Part shown: in pieces, positions 42,117 to 50,951 of the stretch | How positions within the stretch are numbered: position 1 is the first letter of the stretch | Layout: each line of letters opens with the position of its first letter | DNA from: CATQGW01 sp965262235 | GTDB taxonomy: Bacteria > Chloroflexota > Dehalococcoidia > Bin125 | Length of the DNA stretch: 64,000 bases | Direction of reading: 5' to 3' | Assembly (NCBI GenBank): GCA_965262235.1 | Contig: OZ253504.1 | Coordinates: 3,286,001 to 3,350,000 of the forward strand | The notes under the pieces: generated by a model | What the model was told of the DNA's origin: nothing | Database searches by the model: none | The model's input: only the letters and a program-made list of their open reading frames with translations | Made by a program: the position numbers and the translations under genes

Positions 42117-43058
42117 CTACTCGGCGTTTGGCGGCTCGAAGACTGCGCCCGCGGTGATGCCTGATTCGGCCGCCCATTCGGATGCGGGCACGCGCTGGCC
42201 GGCGGGTGTGCGGACGAGGTCGACAGTCACTGCCCCCTCGCCGCAGGCGATCGTGACGCCGGCGTCACTAACCGCGTCGACTGAGCCCGCCGCGCCCGTC
42301 GCAGCGGACAGGGTTGAGCCGTAGAGCGTGATGCGCTCGCCGTTGATCGTGCTCCATGCGCCGGGGGCGCGGTCGCTGCCGCGGATCAGGTTATGCACCG
42401 TCTGGGCCGGCTGTGAAAAGTCGATCTGCGCGATGTCGCCCTCCCAGGGGCCCTCGTAGGTCATGTCCGCTTCGACCTGCTGATGGCGCGGGGCCTGGCC
42501 GGCGGCGACGAGTTTGACGGCGTCGGACATCGCCTGGACGCCGAGCGGGAACAGCTTGTCACGGTAGAGCGAGTTAATCGTGTCGTCGAGCGCGATCTCG
42601 ACCGGGACCTGAAGCAGGATCGGGCCGGTGTCGAGGCCCTCATCGACCCAGAAGATGCTGACGCCGGTCATCGCGTCGCCCTCGACGATTGAGTAGTTGA
42701 TGGCGGAACGTCCGCGGTGCTTGGGCAGCATCGAGGGGTGGTACTGGATGGTCTTGAGCGCCGGGAACTCGAGCACGCGGGTGGGGATGATCTGGGTGAC
42801 GAAGGCCATCACGTTGAGTTCGGGCGCGGTCGCCTCGTAGGCGGCGGCGACGTCATCATCGACCACGCCGCGGCGCTGCCAGCGGCGCGGCTGCTGGAGC
42901 GCAATGCCGGCGTCGCGCGCGGCCTGGGCCAGCGCGTCGGCTCGGCCACCCTCGCGCTCGGGCGGAGTGAAGACGCCGACGATCTCGTGGCCATCCTCGA
43001 CGAGCCGCTGGAAGACGGCTGCTCCGAAGGGGGCCTGACCGATGAGAGCGATGCGCAT
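42117..43058 (-). CDS. Formyltransferase/10-formyl-THF hydrolase-like protein
   Basis: A 313-residue formyltransferase-fold protein. The central block YHPSMLPKHRGRSAIN and the stretch FWVDEGLDTGPILLQ resemble the N-terminal hydrolase domain of 10-formyltetrahydrofolate dehydrogenase more than methionyl-tRNA formyltransferase. PAQTVHNLIRGSDRAPGAW is likewise shared with that family. It probably uses 10-formyl-THF, either hydrolysing it or formylating an amine. The formyl-THF dehydrogenase's aldehyde-dehydrogenase domain is absent. It lies 26 bases upstream of nothing co-directional and follows the flavin protein gene on the same strand. Confidence 0.75.
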   Translation of the reverse strand: MRIALIGQAPFGAAVFQRLVEDGHEIVGVFTPPEREGGRADALAQAARDAGIALQQPRRWQRRGVVDDDVAAAYEATAPELNVMAFVTQIIPTRVLEFPALKTIQYHPSMLPKHRGRSAINYSIVEGDAMTGVSIFWVDEGLDTGPILLQVPVEIALDDTINSLYRDKLFPLGVQAMSDAVKLVAAGQAPRHQQVEADMTYEGPWEGDIAQIDFSQPAQTVHNLIRGSDRAPGAWSTINGERITLYGSTLSAATGAAGSVDAVSDAGVTIACGEGAVTVDLVRTPAGQRVPASEWAAESGITAGAVFEPPNAE

Positions 43059-43084
43059 GGGGTGGTCCTTTCGTGGGCTGCGAA

Positions 43085-43522
43085 CTAGCCGTCGGCTCGC
43101 CAGACGCGTGGCGGGCGGTCGGCGGCGATATCGGCGAGCGTGGTGATCGAGATTCGGCGCGTTGTGATGGAGATCACCGACATGTCGCTGCGGTCGGGCG
43201 CGAAGAAGTCGTCGAGCGAGTAGGGGAAGTGCTGCTCGACATCGGCCGCGTGTGCGCCCGGCTGGACGGTGGCGAGGCCGGTGATGTGGAGGTGTCGGAA
43301 GTCGCGCGTCCAGTGCAACAGTTCTATGCGCGGATTGCGTGTGATCTGGCGGAGCATCGGGCTGTCCGCGCCCGCGGCGATGTAGAGGTTGACGCCGAGG
43401 TAGGCGGGGGTGACGGCGCGAACATGAGGCTGATCGCTCCCCGCGGTCGCGAGGAAGCCGATCGGAGCGGCCTTGATCAGGGCCATCGCTTCGTCCCAGA
43501 AGTCCGGCTCGTGTTCAGCCAC
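43085..43522 (-). CDS. Flavin split-barrel (pyridoxamine-5'-phosphate oxidase-like) protein
   Basis: A 145-residue PNPOx-like fold protein. The opening WDEAMALIKAAPIGFLATAGS with QPHVRAVTPAYLGVNLYIAAG is the standard first half of the family. These bind FMN, F420 or heme. F420 is attractive because its synthesis genes are in this window, but the cofactor is not shown by sequence. The GTG start at 43522 is decided by a strong GGAGGAGA six bases upstream; an earlier start at 43543 lacks one. It is 26 bases upstream of the formyltransferase-like gene. Confidence 0.75.
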   Translation of the reverse strand: MAEHEPDFWDEAMALIKAAPIGFLATAGSDQPHVRAVTPAYLGVNLYIAAGADSPMLRQITRNPRIELLHWTRDFRHLHITGLATVQPGAHAADVEQHFPYSLDDFFAPDRSDMSVISITTRRISITTLADIAADRPPRVWRADG

Positions 43523-43566
43523 GGCTCTCCTCCGGCCACGCACTCGTCACGCGTCGCACGGGCAGA

Positions 43567-44301
43567 TTAGCCCCCCGCTGCGTCGGGGTATCCCCCCGTG
43601 CCGAGCGTGGCTGGGTCGACCTCGTCGATCTCCCCGTCGCGCATGAGGAACAGGCGGCGGGCGCGGCGCGCGATTTCGAGGTTGTGGGTGACCATCACGA
43701 TGGTCTGGCCGGCGGCGTTGAGCTGTTCGAGCAGGTCGACGATCTCGCGACCGGTCTGCGAATCGAGGTTCCCCGTGGGCTCGTCGGCGAGGACGACATC
43801 GGGATTGTTGGCGAGGGCGCGCGCGATCGCGACGCGCTGGCGCTCGCCGCCGGAGAGCTGGACGGGGCGATGGTTGAGGCGTTGGCCGAGGCCGACCGCG
43901 TTGAGCAGAGCCTCGGCGCGGGAGCGGCGTGCGCGGCGTCCGACCCCGGCGAGCGCGAGCGCGATCTCGACGTTCTGGCGCGCGGTCAGCATCTGCAGGA
44001 GGTTGAAGGCCTGGAAGACGAACCCGAGTGTGTTCAGTCGCAGCGCGGCGCGGCGCTCGAGGCCGAGCGCCTGGGCGGCGCTGCCGCGCACGCGGACTTC
44101 GCCTTCGGTGGGCGAATCGATCAGGCCGAGCAGATGTAGCAGCGTCGATTTGCCGCTGCCGCTCGGTCCCGCGATGGCGATGAAATCGCCCTGTTGGATC
44201 TCGATATTGACGCCGCGCAGGGCGTCAACCGTCTGCGAGCCGACGCGGAACGCGCGGGCGAGGTTCTGAGCGGAGAGCAGGGGCTGGCGCTGCTCACTCA
44301 T
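43567..44301 (-). CDS. ABC transporter ATP-binding protein (LolD/MacB type)
   Basis: A 244-residue ATPase powering the adjacent FtsX-like permease. Walker A is GPSGSGKST (45-53), the signature LSGGERQRVAIARAL and Walker B DVVLADEPTGNLDS. The class (LolD/MacB) acts as a mechanotransmitter, moving lipoproteins or exporting peptides rather than importing. It is four bases downstream of the permease gene on the same strand. No periplasmic adaptor accompanies this pair. Confidence 0.92.
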   Translation of the reverse strand: MSEQRQPLLSAQNLARAFRVGSQTVDALRGVNIEIQQGDFIAIAGPSGSGKSTLLHLLGLIDSPTEGEVRVRGSAAQALGLERRAALRLNTLGFVFQAFNLLQMLTARQNVEIALALAGVGRRARRSRAEALLNAVGLGQRLNHRPVQLSGGERQRVAIARALANNPDVVLADEPTGNLDSQTGREIVDLLEQLNAAGQTIVMVTHNLEIARRARRLFLMRDGEIDEVDPATLGTGGYPDAAGG

Positions 44302-44304
44302 ACG

Positions 44305-45516
44305 TCACTCATAGCGGAGGGCGATGATCGGGTCGACGCGGACCGCGCGGGCGGCGGGCAACAGGGAGGCAATTATCCCGAATCCAGTGAGGATCCCGGC
44401 TGCGCTGAGCTCGATCCGGCGGCTGCGGATGCCGGCGGCGTCGGGTCCGAGCGCCTGGCGGATCACGATGTGTGAGAGCGGGATGCCGATCATCGAGCCG
44501 GCGACGGCGATGCCGGCCGACTCGGAGAGGATCATCGCGACCAACAGGCGGCCGGGCGCGCCGATCGCGCGGAGGGTGCCGAGTTCGCGGGTGCGTTCGA
44601 GCACCGAGACGAACATCACGATCGCGATCAGCAGGGCGGCGACACAGACGGACGTCCAGCGCACAACGCTGAAGAGCTGATTGACGCGGTCGAGCAGGGT
44701 GCGTGCGTTGTCGGCGAGCTGGCGGTCGGAGATCACCATCAGCGAGGGGTGGGCCTGTTCGATCTCGCGCTGGAGCGGTTCGATGTCGGTGGCGCGAGCG
44801 GGCGAGATCAGCAGGGCGGTGACGGTGTCACGCTGACGCAGCAGCTCGCGCGCGGAGCCGATCGGGACCAGCACGGCCGAGCGCAGCAGCCCGTTGGTGT
44901 CGGGCTCGATGATGCCCTGGACCACGAACTCGTGGCCGCGGACTGTGATCCGGCTGCCGGGCGCGGCGAGTGGGATTGGGCCGACGGGCGAGGGCGATTC
45001 CATCGTGGCGGTGGCAACGGAGGCGAAGTGTCGGGCGGCGAGCACGCCGAGCACGGCCGGCGGAGCTGTGGCGTCGGCTGCCGCGCCGTTGAAGTCGGGA
45101 CGGCCGATCATTGCGCCCGCGCCGGCCAGGAAGACATCCTCGTGGCCCTCCTCGATGCCGACGAGCAGCGCTTCGGGCGGCGCCGTGGGGAAGGGCGGCG
45201 GCGCAAGCGCGGCGAGCGAGACGGCGGTCGAGCGCTCGCGGTCGACTGCCGGTGAGGCGAGCACGCTCTGCGCGTCGGCCTCGTCGATCGTGGAGGAGAT
45301 CGGCGGCCACTCGATCCCGGACATACCGGAGAGGCCGCGGCTCTGGACGAAGAGGACGCCGGTGAAGCGCTGGACCGAGCGGTCGAGGTCGTCGGTCACG
45401 AAGCGCATGACTGAGGTGACGACGATGTAGAGGTTGACGCAGACGCCGAAGCCCAGCACGGTCAGGACCGTGCGGAGCTTCTTACCCAACAAGTGGCGAA
45501 GAGCGAGGCCAAGCAC
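44305..45516 (-). CDS. FtsX/MacB-like ABC permease
   Basis: A 403-residue permease with one N-terminal helix (LRTVLTVLGFGVCVNLYIVV), a large extracytoplasmic domain of about 230 residues, and three C-terminal helices. These include SVCVAALLIAIVMFVSVLERTRELGTLRAIGAPGR, the conserved FtsX signature around ERTRELGTLRAIGA. Partner of the downstream ATPase. It is separated from the spondin-domain gene by a strong hairpin, so it probably has its own promoter. Confidence 0.88.
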   Translation of the reverse strand: MLGLALRHLLGKKLRTVLTVLGFGVCVNLYIVVTSVMRFVTDDLDRSVQRFTGVLFVQSRGLSGMSGIEWPPISSTIDEADAQSVLASPAVDRERSTAVSLAALAPPPFPTAPPEALLVGIEEGHEDVFLAGAGAMIGRPDFNGAAADATAPPAVLGVLAARHFASVATATMESPSPVGPIPLAAPGSRITVRGHEFVVQGIIEPDTNGLLRSAVLVPIGSARELLRQRDTVTALLISPARATDIEPLQREIEQAHPSLMVISDRQLADNARTLLDRVNQLFSVVRWTSVCVAALLIAIVMFVSVLERTRELGTLRAIGAPGRLLVAMILSESAGIAVAGSMIGIPLSHIVIRQALGPDAAGIRSRRIELSAAGILTGFGIIASLLPAARAVRVDPIIALRYE

Positions 45517-45577
45517 GCAGCGAGCGTACTTGGCGCGTTCGGGTCGGGCGAGTGCGGGTCGGGCGAACCGAGGTGGT

Positions 45578-45621
45578 CAGCGGCGGCGCCCCCATTGACC
45601 TGTTGTGGGGCGCCGCCGCTG
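45578..45621 (-). terminator. Long GC hairpin after the spondin-domain gene
   Basis: CAGCGGCGGCGCCCC (45578-45592) pairs perfectly with GGGGCGCCGCCGCTG (45607-45621): a 15-base-pair stem with a 14-base loop. It lies 19 bases beyond the stop of the surface-protein gene and ahead of the permease start. There is no U-tract, but it is a likely transcription barrier. Confidence 0.6.
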
Positions 45622-45639
45622 ATTCGTTGCTTGAAGTCG

Positions 45640-46692
45640 CTAGCGGCGGCGAACCGCGACGCGGGCGACCCCGTAGACGGAGGCGGCCGCAGCGAGTGCG
45701 GCCAGCGCGATCAGAGCGGTCAGAGTGGCGCCGATTCCGGAGCCCTCCGCGAGACCGCCGCTGCCGGTGTTGGGCATCGCGTCGTCGGTCATCGACTCTC
45801 CATCGCCCGCGGCGTCGTCGTCCATGGCGTCTTCGTCCATGGAGTCGTCGTCCATGGCGGGGTCGTCCATGGCGTCGTCGTCCATGGCGTCGTCGTCCGT
45901 GGCGTCGTCGTCCATGGCCTCTTCCTCGGCCGGCATCGACTCTTCGTCGGTCTCCAGCGAGGACTCTTCCTCCACGCCGTCGTCACCGCTGCCCATCTCG
46001 TCGCCGCTTTCCATGGCGGGGTCGTCGCCGGCTTCGAGCTCATCTTCGTAGATGACCTCGATGGAGATGGTGGCCTGGGGGCCGCTGAACTGGTCGCTGC
46101 GGGCGATCAGCTCACTCGTGGCTTCGCCGTTGTCGAGGTTCTCAGCGCCGCGCGTCGGGTCGGGCTGGCCGCCGTCGAAGCCGCTGCCGAGCTCGGTGTT
46201 GGCCTCGGTGCCGGCGTCGTATGCGTTCAGCTCGATCGTCTGCGACTCGATCGGCGAGTGGTCCTCGTTCCAGAGGATCACCGAGTTGAGGCCCACGAAG
46301 CTGTCGTTCGTCGCGACCAGCATGCTGGCGGTCGAGAGGTAGACCTCATTCTCGATGATGAGTTCGATCGTCGCCGAGCCGCCTGGCGGGATCTCGCCGA
46401 TCAGCTGGCCGTTGAGCGCGTCGATCAGCGCTGAGGGATTGCCGACCTCGGCGAGCAGCTCGAGCGCGGGGCCCGAGATCCCGCCGGACACCCAGAGCAC
46501 GCCCTCATCGATGTGCGGCAGGATGATGCCCGGCGAGATCGGCATGGCCGGGGAGGTCGTGTTGGTGATGGTGATGCGGAACAGGGTCGGCGGCATGGCG
46601 TTGGCGGTGCTGGTCGCGCCGAGCATCATGACGCCTACGAGCGCGACGACAGCGGCCAGAGCGGCGAACAGGCCCAATCGGATTCGGTTCAT
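45640..46692 (-). CDS. Spondin-domain surface protein with acidic repeats and MPNTG sorting-like signal
   Basis: A 350-residue secreted protein. A signal peptide (residues 1-32, ending ANA) is followed by a spondin-N-like domain (FRITITNTTSPAMPISPGI, ALELLAEVGNPSALIDAL). A long Asp/Met/Ala-rich stretch of MDDDA-type repeats (about 225-300) comes next. MPNTG lies at 306-310, then a hydrophobic helix and a terminal RRR. This C-terminal layout is that of a sortase substrate, with MPxTG in place of LPxTG. The acidic stretch could bind calcium. No sortase gene is in the window. Confidence 0.75.
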   Translation of the reverse strand: MNRIRLGLFAALAAVVALVGVMMLGATSTANAMPPTLFRITITNTTSPAMPISPGIILPHIDEGVLWVSGGISGPALELLAEVGNPSALIDALNGQLIGEIPPGGSATIELIIENEVYLSTASMLVATNDSFVGLNSVILWNEDHSPIESQTIELNAYDAGTEANTELGSGFDGGQPDPTRGAENLDNGEATSELIARSDQFSGPQATISIEVIYEDELEAGDDPAMESGDEMGSGDDGVEEESSLETDEESMPAEEEAMDDDATDDDAMDDDAMDDPAMDDDSMDEDAMDDDAAGDGESMTDDAMPNTGSGGLAEGSGIGATLTALIALAALAAAASVYGVARVAVRRR

Positions 46693-46797
46693 CGGAGTTC
46701 CCTTCGCGGTGCGGTTGGTTCATGCGCTCGCTGGGGTCAGCAGTGGCGCACGAAATGGGAGCCTAGCACGGAGGTCGCGCAACTCTGAACCGGATAT

Positions 46798-46819
46798 GCG
46801 GCGCGGATGGCTGCGCCGC
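46798..46819 (-). terminator. Hairpin after the SDR gene
   Basis: GCGGCGC (46798-46804) pairs with GCGCCGC (46813-46819) seven bases beyond the stop of the minus-strand SDR gene. A plausible terminator, but without a U-tract. Confidence 0.45.
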
Positions 46820-46826
46820 CTGAGCG

Positions 46827-47669
46827 CTATGAGCCGACGAAGAGACCGCCGTCGGGGTGCAGGATCTGGCCGGTGATGTAGCTCGACTGGTCGCTGAGCA
46901 GAAAGAGCGCGGCTTCGGCGATGTCGGCGGGTTGGCCGAGCCGGCCGAGCGGGGTGGATTCCACGCGGCGCTGCTTGCGCTCTTCGTCGGTGGTGACGGC
47001 GAGGGTCATCGGGGTTTCGATCAGGCCGGGCGCGACGGTGTTGACCCGGATGTGATTGGGGGCGAGTTCGAGCGCGAGGCAGCGGGTGAGCATCCAGACC
47101 CCGGTCTTGGAGACGCAGTAGTCGGCCATGCCGCGAATCGGCGCTCTGGCGGCCCCGGAGGAGATGTTCACGATCGCGCCGCCGTCGCCCAGCTCGATCA
47201 TCTGCCGGGCGACGTGACGGTTGGTCAGCATGACGCCGGTCAGGTTGACGGCGAGGACCTTCTCCCAGTACTCGAGCGGCTTGTGGATGACGTAGCGGTG
47301 CGCGCCGCCGAGCAGTGGTTCACCCTCGGTGACTTCGCCGCTGATGTAGCCGGCGTGGGAGATGCCCGCGGCGGCGATGCAGTAGTCGAGCCGTCCAAAG
47401 GTGTCGACCGCTGCCTGGGCCATGGCGTCGCAGTCGGCGTCGCGGGTGACATCGGTGGCGACCGAGATGGCATGGCCGCCTTCGGCCTCGATCAGGGCGA
47501 CGGTTTCAGCGGCGCGTTCATCGTCGGGCAATGCGGCGACGACGATCGAAGCGCCCTCCCGGGCGAGCCGGAGAGAACTCTCGCGCCCCATGCCGCTGGC
47601 TGCGCCGGTGACGACGGCGACCTTGCCCTCAAAACGGTTGACGCCTGGACCCTGGGCCTCTTCTGCCAT
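46827..47669 (-). CDS. SDR-family oxidoreductase (copy 1)
   Basis: A 280-residue classical short-chain dehydrogenase. The cofactor motif is VTGAASGMGRE, followed by the CIAAAG equivalent of NNAG, then ISSGAARAPIRGMADYCVSK with the Tyr-X3-Lys catalytic pair. The C-terminus YITGQILHPDGGLFVGS is nearly the same as in the SDR at 54099, marking the two as paralogues. Substrate unknown; such enzymes often act on hydroxyacyl-CoA or ring alcohols. Confidence 0.88.
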   Translation of the reverse strand: MAEEAQGPGVNRFEGKVAVVTGAASGMGRESSLRLAREGASIVVAALPDDERAAETVALIEAEGGHAISVATDVTRDADCDAMAQAAVDTFGRLDYCIAAAGISHAGYISGEVTEGEPLLGGAHRYVIHKPLEYWEKVLAVNLTGVMLTNRHVARQMIELGDGGAIVNISSGAARAPIRGMADYCVSKTGVWMLTRCLALELAPNHIRVNTVAPGLIETPMTLAVTTDEERKQRRVESTPLGRLGQPADIAEAALFLLSDQSSYITGQILHPDGGLFVGS

Positions 47670-47715
47670 GTCGTTGCTCCGTTCGTGGGGGCTGAGAAGT
47701 CTCGTTAATCTTGGA

Positions 47716-47755
47716 AACGGTGATAATGGCGGAAACGTTGAGAACGGTGATAATG
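47716..47755 (+). promoter_or_regulatory. Direct repeats AACGGTGATAATG upstream of the AAA ATPase
   Basis: AACGGTGATAATG occurs at 47716-47728 and 47743-47755, 27 bases apart. Each contains GATAAT, a good -10 match. They may be two overlapping promoters or an operator pair controlling the ATPase gene at 47784. Confidence 0.5.
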
Positions 47756-47783
47756 TCTGTTCAAGTCGGCAAGGGCGTGAACG

Positions 47784-48965
47784 ATGGATCCCATCATCAA
47801 CCCCTACGCACCCGGCGCGGGAACGCCCCCGCCCGAACTGTCAGGCCGAGCGCCGCTCATCGAAGCTGCTCGCGTCGCTCTGGCGAGGCGCCAGAGCGGA
47901 CGTTCCGGCAAAGGGATGATACTGGTCGGCCTACGTGGCGTGGGGAAGACCGTGCTGCTTGAGCGCATCGAAACCGATGCGATCGACAGCGGGATCGTCA
48001 CAGTCTCGATCGAAGCCTCGGAGCAGCTCTCGCTGGCGGCGGCTGTTGTGCAGCCGTTGCGATCGGCGCTGATCATCCTGTCGCGGAGGCGCGCGGCCAG
48101 TGCGATCGCCACGCGGGCCTTGCGTGCGTTGGCCGGATTCGTGGCCACCGTGCGGCTGCGCTATCAGGACGTGGAGCTGAGTCTGGACATCGAGCCGGAG
48201 CCCGGCGTGGCGGACAGCGGCGACCTGACCGGGGACCTGATCGACCTGTTCGAGCTGGTCGGCCGAGCGGCGCAGGCCGGCGGCACGTGCGTCGTGCTGA
48301 TGATCGACGAGCTGCAATATGTGCGGGAAGAGGAGATGGCGGCGTTGTTGCGCGCGCTTCACCGCGCTGCGCAGCGTCGTCTGCCGATCATGATGATCGG
48401 CGCGGGCCTGCCACAGCTACGCGGGCAGCTCGGGCAGGCCAAGACGTACGCCGAACGGCAGTTCGAGATCAGTGACCTTGGAGCATTGCCGCCGGCAGAC
48501 GCCCGCGACGCGATCGCCAAGCCGGCCGCGGCAGAGGGGGTGGAGTTTCAGCCCGAGGCGCTGGAGGCGATCGTGTCGCAGACGCAGGGCTACCCGTATT
48601 TCCTCCAGGAGTGGGGCAAGCATGTGTGGGACGTCGCTGAGCGGTCGCCGATCACGGCGTCCGATGTAGCTGTCGGCGCCGGCCGTGCCGTCGAAGCGCT
48701 CGACCGGAGCTTCTTCAGCGTTCGGGTCGACCGGATGACGCCTGCGGAGCGGCGCTACGTGCGCGCCATGGCCGAGCTTGGAGCGGGCCCGCACCGGTCG
48801 CGCGATGTCGCGTCGGTGCTCGGACAGCGGACGAGCTCGGTGGGCTCTGTGCGCAGCCGCCTGATCGACAAGGGGATGGTCTGGAGCCCTGAATCGGGGC
48901 TGACGGCCTTCACGGTGCCGTTGTTTGATGAGTTTATGAAGCGGTCGATGCCCGAGCTTGAGTGA
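47784..48965 (+). CDS. AAA ATPase with C-terminal winged-helix-like domain
   Basis: A 393-residue ATPase of the archaeal-type/ORC-like AAA class. Walker A is ILVGLRGVGKT (about residues 46-56), Walker B is VVLMIDELQY, and a sensor region is IMMIGAGLPQL. The C-terminal part (RYVRAMAELGAGPHRSRDVASVLGQRTSSVGSVRSRL) looks like a winged helix-turn-helix. Such proteins are frequent in accessory regions, and their roles range from regulation to defence. It is a single plus-strand gene between minus-strand units and carries its own putative promoter repeats. Confidence 0.8.
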   Translation: MDPIINPYAPGAGTPPPELSGRAPLIEAARVALARRQSGRSGKGMILVGLRGVGKTVLLERIETDAIDSGIVTVSIEASEQLSLAAAVVQPLRSALIILSRRRAASAIATRALRALAGFVATVRLRYQDVELSLDIEPEPGVADSGDLTGDLIDLFELVGRAAQAGGTCVVLMIDELQYVREEEMAALLRALHRAAQRRLPIMMIGAGLPQLRGQLGQAKTYAERQFEISDLGALPPADARDAIAKPAAAEGVEFQPEALEAIVSQTQGYPYFLQEWGKHVWDVAERSPITASDVAVGAGRAVEALDRSFFSVRVDRMTPAERRYVRAMAELGAGPHRSRDVASVLGQRTSSVGSVRSRLIDKGMVWSPESGLTAFTVPLFDEFMKRSMPELE

Positions 48966-48968
48966 GCG

Positions 48969-50216
48969 CTACTCGTTGCGCAGGGCGGCGATCGGGTCGA
49001 TCACGGTGGCGCGCCAGGCCGGGTAGATGCCGCTGAGCAAGCCGATCCCGGCGGCGACGCCGAACGCCGCGGCGATGCTCCAGGCCTGGATCACAGTGGT
49101 CATCTCCTGCTCGCCGACTTTCTGACCGTCGACCAGCAGGGATGCGCCGATGCCGATCACGATCCCGGCGAAGCCGCCGAGCAGGCTGAGCGTCAGCGCT
49201 TCGGTGACGAACTGGGTGACGATGTCACCGGCGGTCGCTCCAACGGCGCGGCGGATGCCGATCTCGCGGGTGCGCTCGGTGACCGAGACGAGCATGATGT
49301 TCATCACGCCGATGCCGCCGACGAGCAGGGAGATGCCGGCGATGCTGCCGAGCAGGATTGAGAGCGTGTTGGCGACCTCGCTGGCGGCGTCGAGCAGGTC
49401 GTCCTGGCTCTGGACCGTGAAGTCGGGGTCGCTGCGTGAGTGGCGGAAGAGCAAGAGGTCGGTGATCTGCTGCTTGACCGCTTCGGTGTCGGCTCCCGCG
49501 GCGGTCTGGACGTCAATCTGCGTCACGCGCAGGTCGCCGGTCGGGGTGTAGAGGAAGCGGAAGCGGCTGGCGAGGCCCGTGAGGGGGACGAAGACCTGGC
49601 CGTTAGCGGCGCCTTCCCCGCCGATCGGCTCGAGCACGCCGACGACCGTGAAGGCGAAGATGACGCGGCCGGCGAGGAAGGAGAGGCGGACCTCCTGGCC
49701 GACGGGGTCGAGGCCGGGGAAGATGCTCTCGGCGACACGCGAGCCGAGCACGGCCACGAGCTCGCCCTCCTCGTCGTGCAGTGGAGTGATGAATGAGCCG
49801 GAGGCGACCTCGAGGTCGCGGACCTCGGCGTAGACGGCGGAGGTGAAGACGACCTCGGCGGGCACGTTGTAGGGGCCGGCGATGGCCTGGGTTTCGCCGG
49901 TGATATGAGCTGAGACGGCGACGATGGCGGGGTTGCCGTTGGCGGCGATCGCGTCGGCGTCGCTCTGGACGAGCGATGTGGTGACGATCGCGGCGGCCCC
50001 GCCCGCGCCGGGGACGGCGCTGGGCTCGATGAAAATCAGGTCGGTGCCGAGGCCGCGGATCTGGTCGGTGACGCCCTTCTGGGTGCCCTGTCCGACGGCG
50101 ATCAGGGCGATCACCGAGCTGACGCCGATCACGAGACCGAGCAGCGTGAGCGAGCTGCGCAGCCGGTTGCCGATGATGGCGCGGATCGCGATGCGGAAGG
50201 CGTCGAGCGGGCTCAC
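48969..50216 (-). CDS. MacB-like ABC permease
   Basis: A 415-residue permease. The N-terminal helix (LRSSLTLLGLVIGVSSVIALIAVGQG) is followed by a MacB periplasmic core domain (about residues 45-270). Three C-terminal helices have the signature MNIMLVSVTERTREIGIRRAVGA. It forms an exporter with the ATPase (12 bases upstream in transcription order) and the long adaptor. MacAB-type pumps export macrolides, peptides or lipids; the cargo is unknown. Only three bases separate its stop from the stop of the convergent AAA gene. Confidence 0.92.
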   Translation of the reverse strand: MSPLDAFRIAIRAIIGNRLRSSLTLLGLVIGVSSVIALIAVGQGTQKGVTDQIRGLGTDLIFIEPSAVPGAGGAAAIVTTSLVQSDADAIAANGNPAIVAVSAHITGETQAIAGPYNVPAEVVFTSAVYAEVRDLEVASGSFITPLHDEEGELVAVLGSRVAESIFPGLDPVGQEVRLSFLAGRVIFAFTVVGVLEPIGGEGAANGQVFVPLTGLASRFRFLYTPTGDLRVTQIDVQTAAGADTEAVKQQITDLLLFRHSRSDPDFTVQSQDDLLDAASEVANTLSILLGSIAGISLLVGGIGVMNIMLVSVTERTREIGIRRAVGATAGDIVTQFVTEALTLSLLGGFAGIVIGIGASLLVDGQKVGEQEMTTVIQAWSIAAAFGVAAGIGLLSGIYPAWRATVIDPIAALRNE

Positions 50217-50228
50217 GTCAGTCTCATG

Positions 50229-50951
50229 TCAGTCTGCGGCCGCCTCGCCGGACTCTGCGGCAGGGACGCCGGCCGGGCCGGGGCTCGCCGAATCCTCGAT
50301 GATGTGCCCGTCGCGCATGCGGATGCTGCGGTGCGCGAACGCGGCGACCTCGGCCTCATGGGTGACGAGCACGACGGTGAGACCCTGTTGGTCGACCAGC
50401 TCGCTGAGCAGGGTCATGATGTCGTGGCCGGTGGCGGTGTCGAGCGCGCCGGTGGGTTCATCGGCGAGTAGCACGAGCGGATCGACGACGAGCGAGCGGG
50501 CGATCGCGACGCGCTGCTGCTCGCCGCCGGAGAGTTCGGTGGGGCGGTGGTGGATGCGGTCGGCGAGGCCGACGCGGACGAGCGCTTCGGCAGCGCGGCG
50601 GCGGCGATCGGGTGTGCCCTGGTAGATCAGCGGCAGCTCAACCTGTTCGAGGGCCGACATGCGCGGAAGCAGGCTGTAGGACTGGAAGACGAAGCCGAAG
50701 GCGCGGCCGCGCAGGCGGGCGCGGGCGTGCTCGTTGAGCGCAGCGACATCTCGGTCCTGTAGCAGGTAGCGGCCCTCAGTGGGACGGTCGAGCAGGCCGA
50801 TGATGTTCATCATGGTGCTCTTGCCGGAGCCCGACTGGCCCATGATCGCGACGAACTCGCCGCGCTCGATTTGGAGGTCGACGCCAGCGAGCGCGTGAAT
50901 CTCCGTGCCGCCGGTGGAGAAGGTCTTGGTGAGCTGTTCGAGGCGGATCAT
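50229..50951 (-). CDS. MacB-type ABC ATP-binding protein
   Basis: A 240-residue ATPase with Walker A GQSGSGKST (38-46), Q-loop region FQSYSLLPRMS, signature LSGGEQQRVAIARSL, and Walker B LVLLADEPTGALDT. It sits between the adaptor (four-base ATGA overlap) and the permease genes. The three form one tripartite export operon. Confidence 0.93.
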   Translation of the reverse strand: MIRLEQLTKTFSTGGTEIHALAGVDLQIERGEFVAIMGQSGSGKSTMMNIIGLLDRPTEGRYLLQDRDVAALNEHARARLRGRAFGFVFQSYSLLPRMSALEQVELPLIYQGTPDRRRRAAEALVRVGLADRIHHRPTELSGGEQQRVAIARSLVVDPLVLLADEPTGALDTATGHDIMTLLSELVDQQGLTVVLVTHEAEVAAFAHRSIRMRDGHIIEDSASPGPAGVPAAESGEAAAD

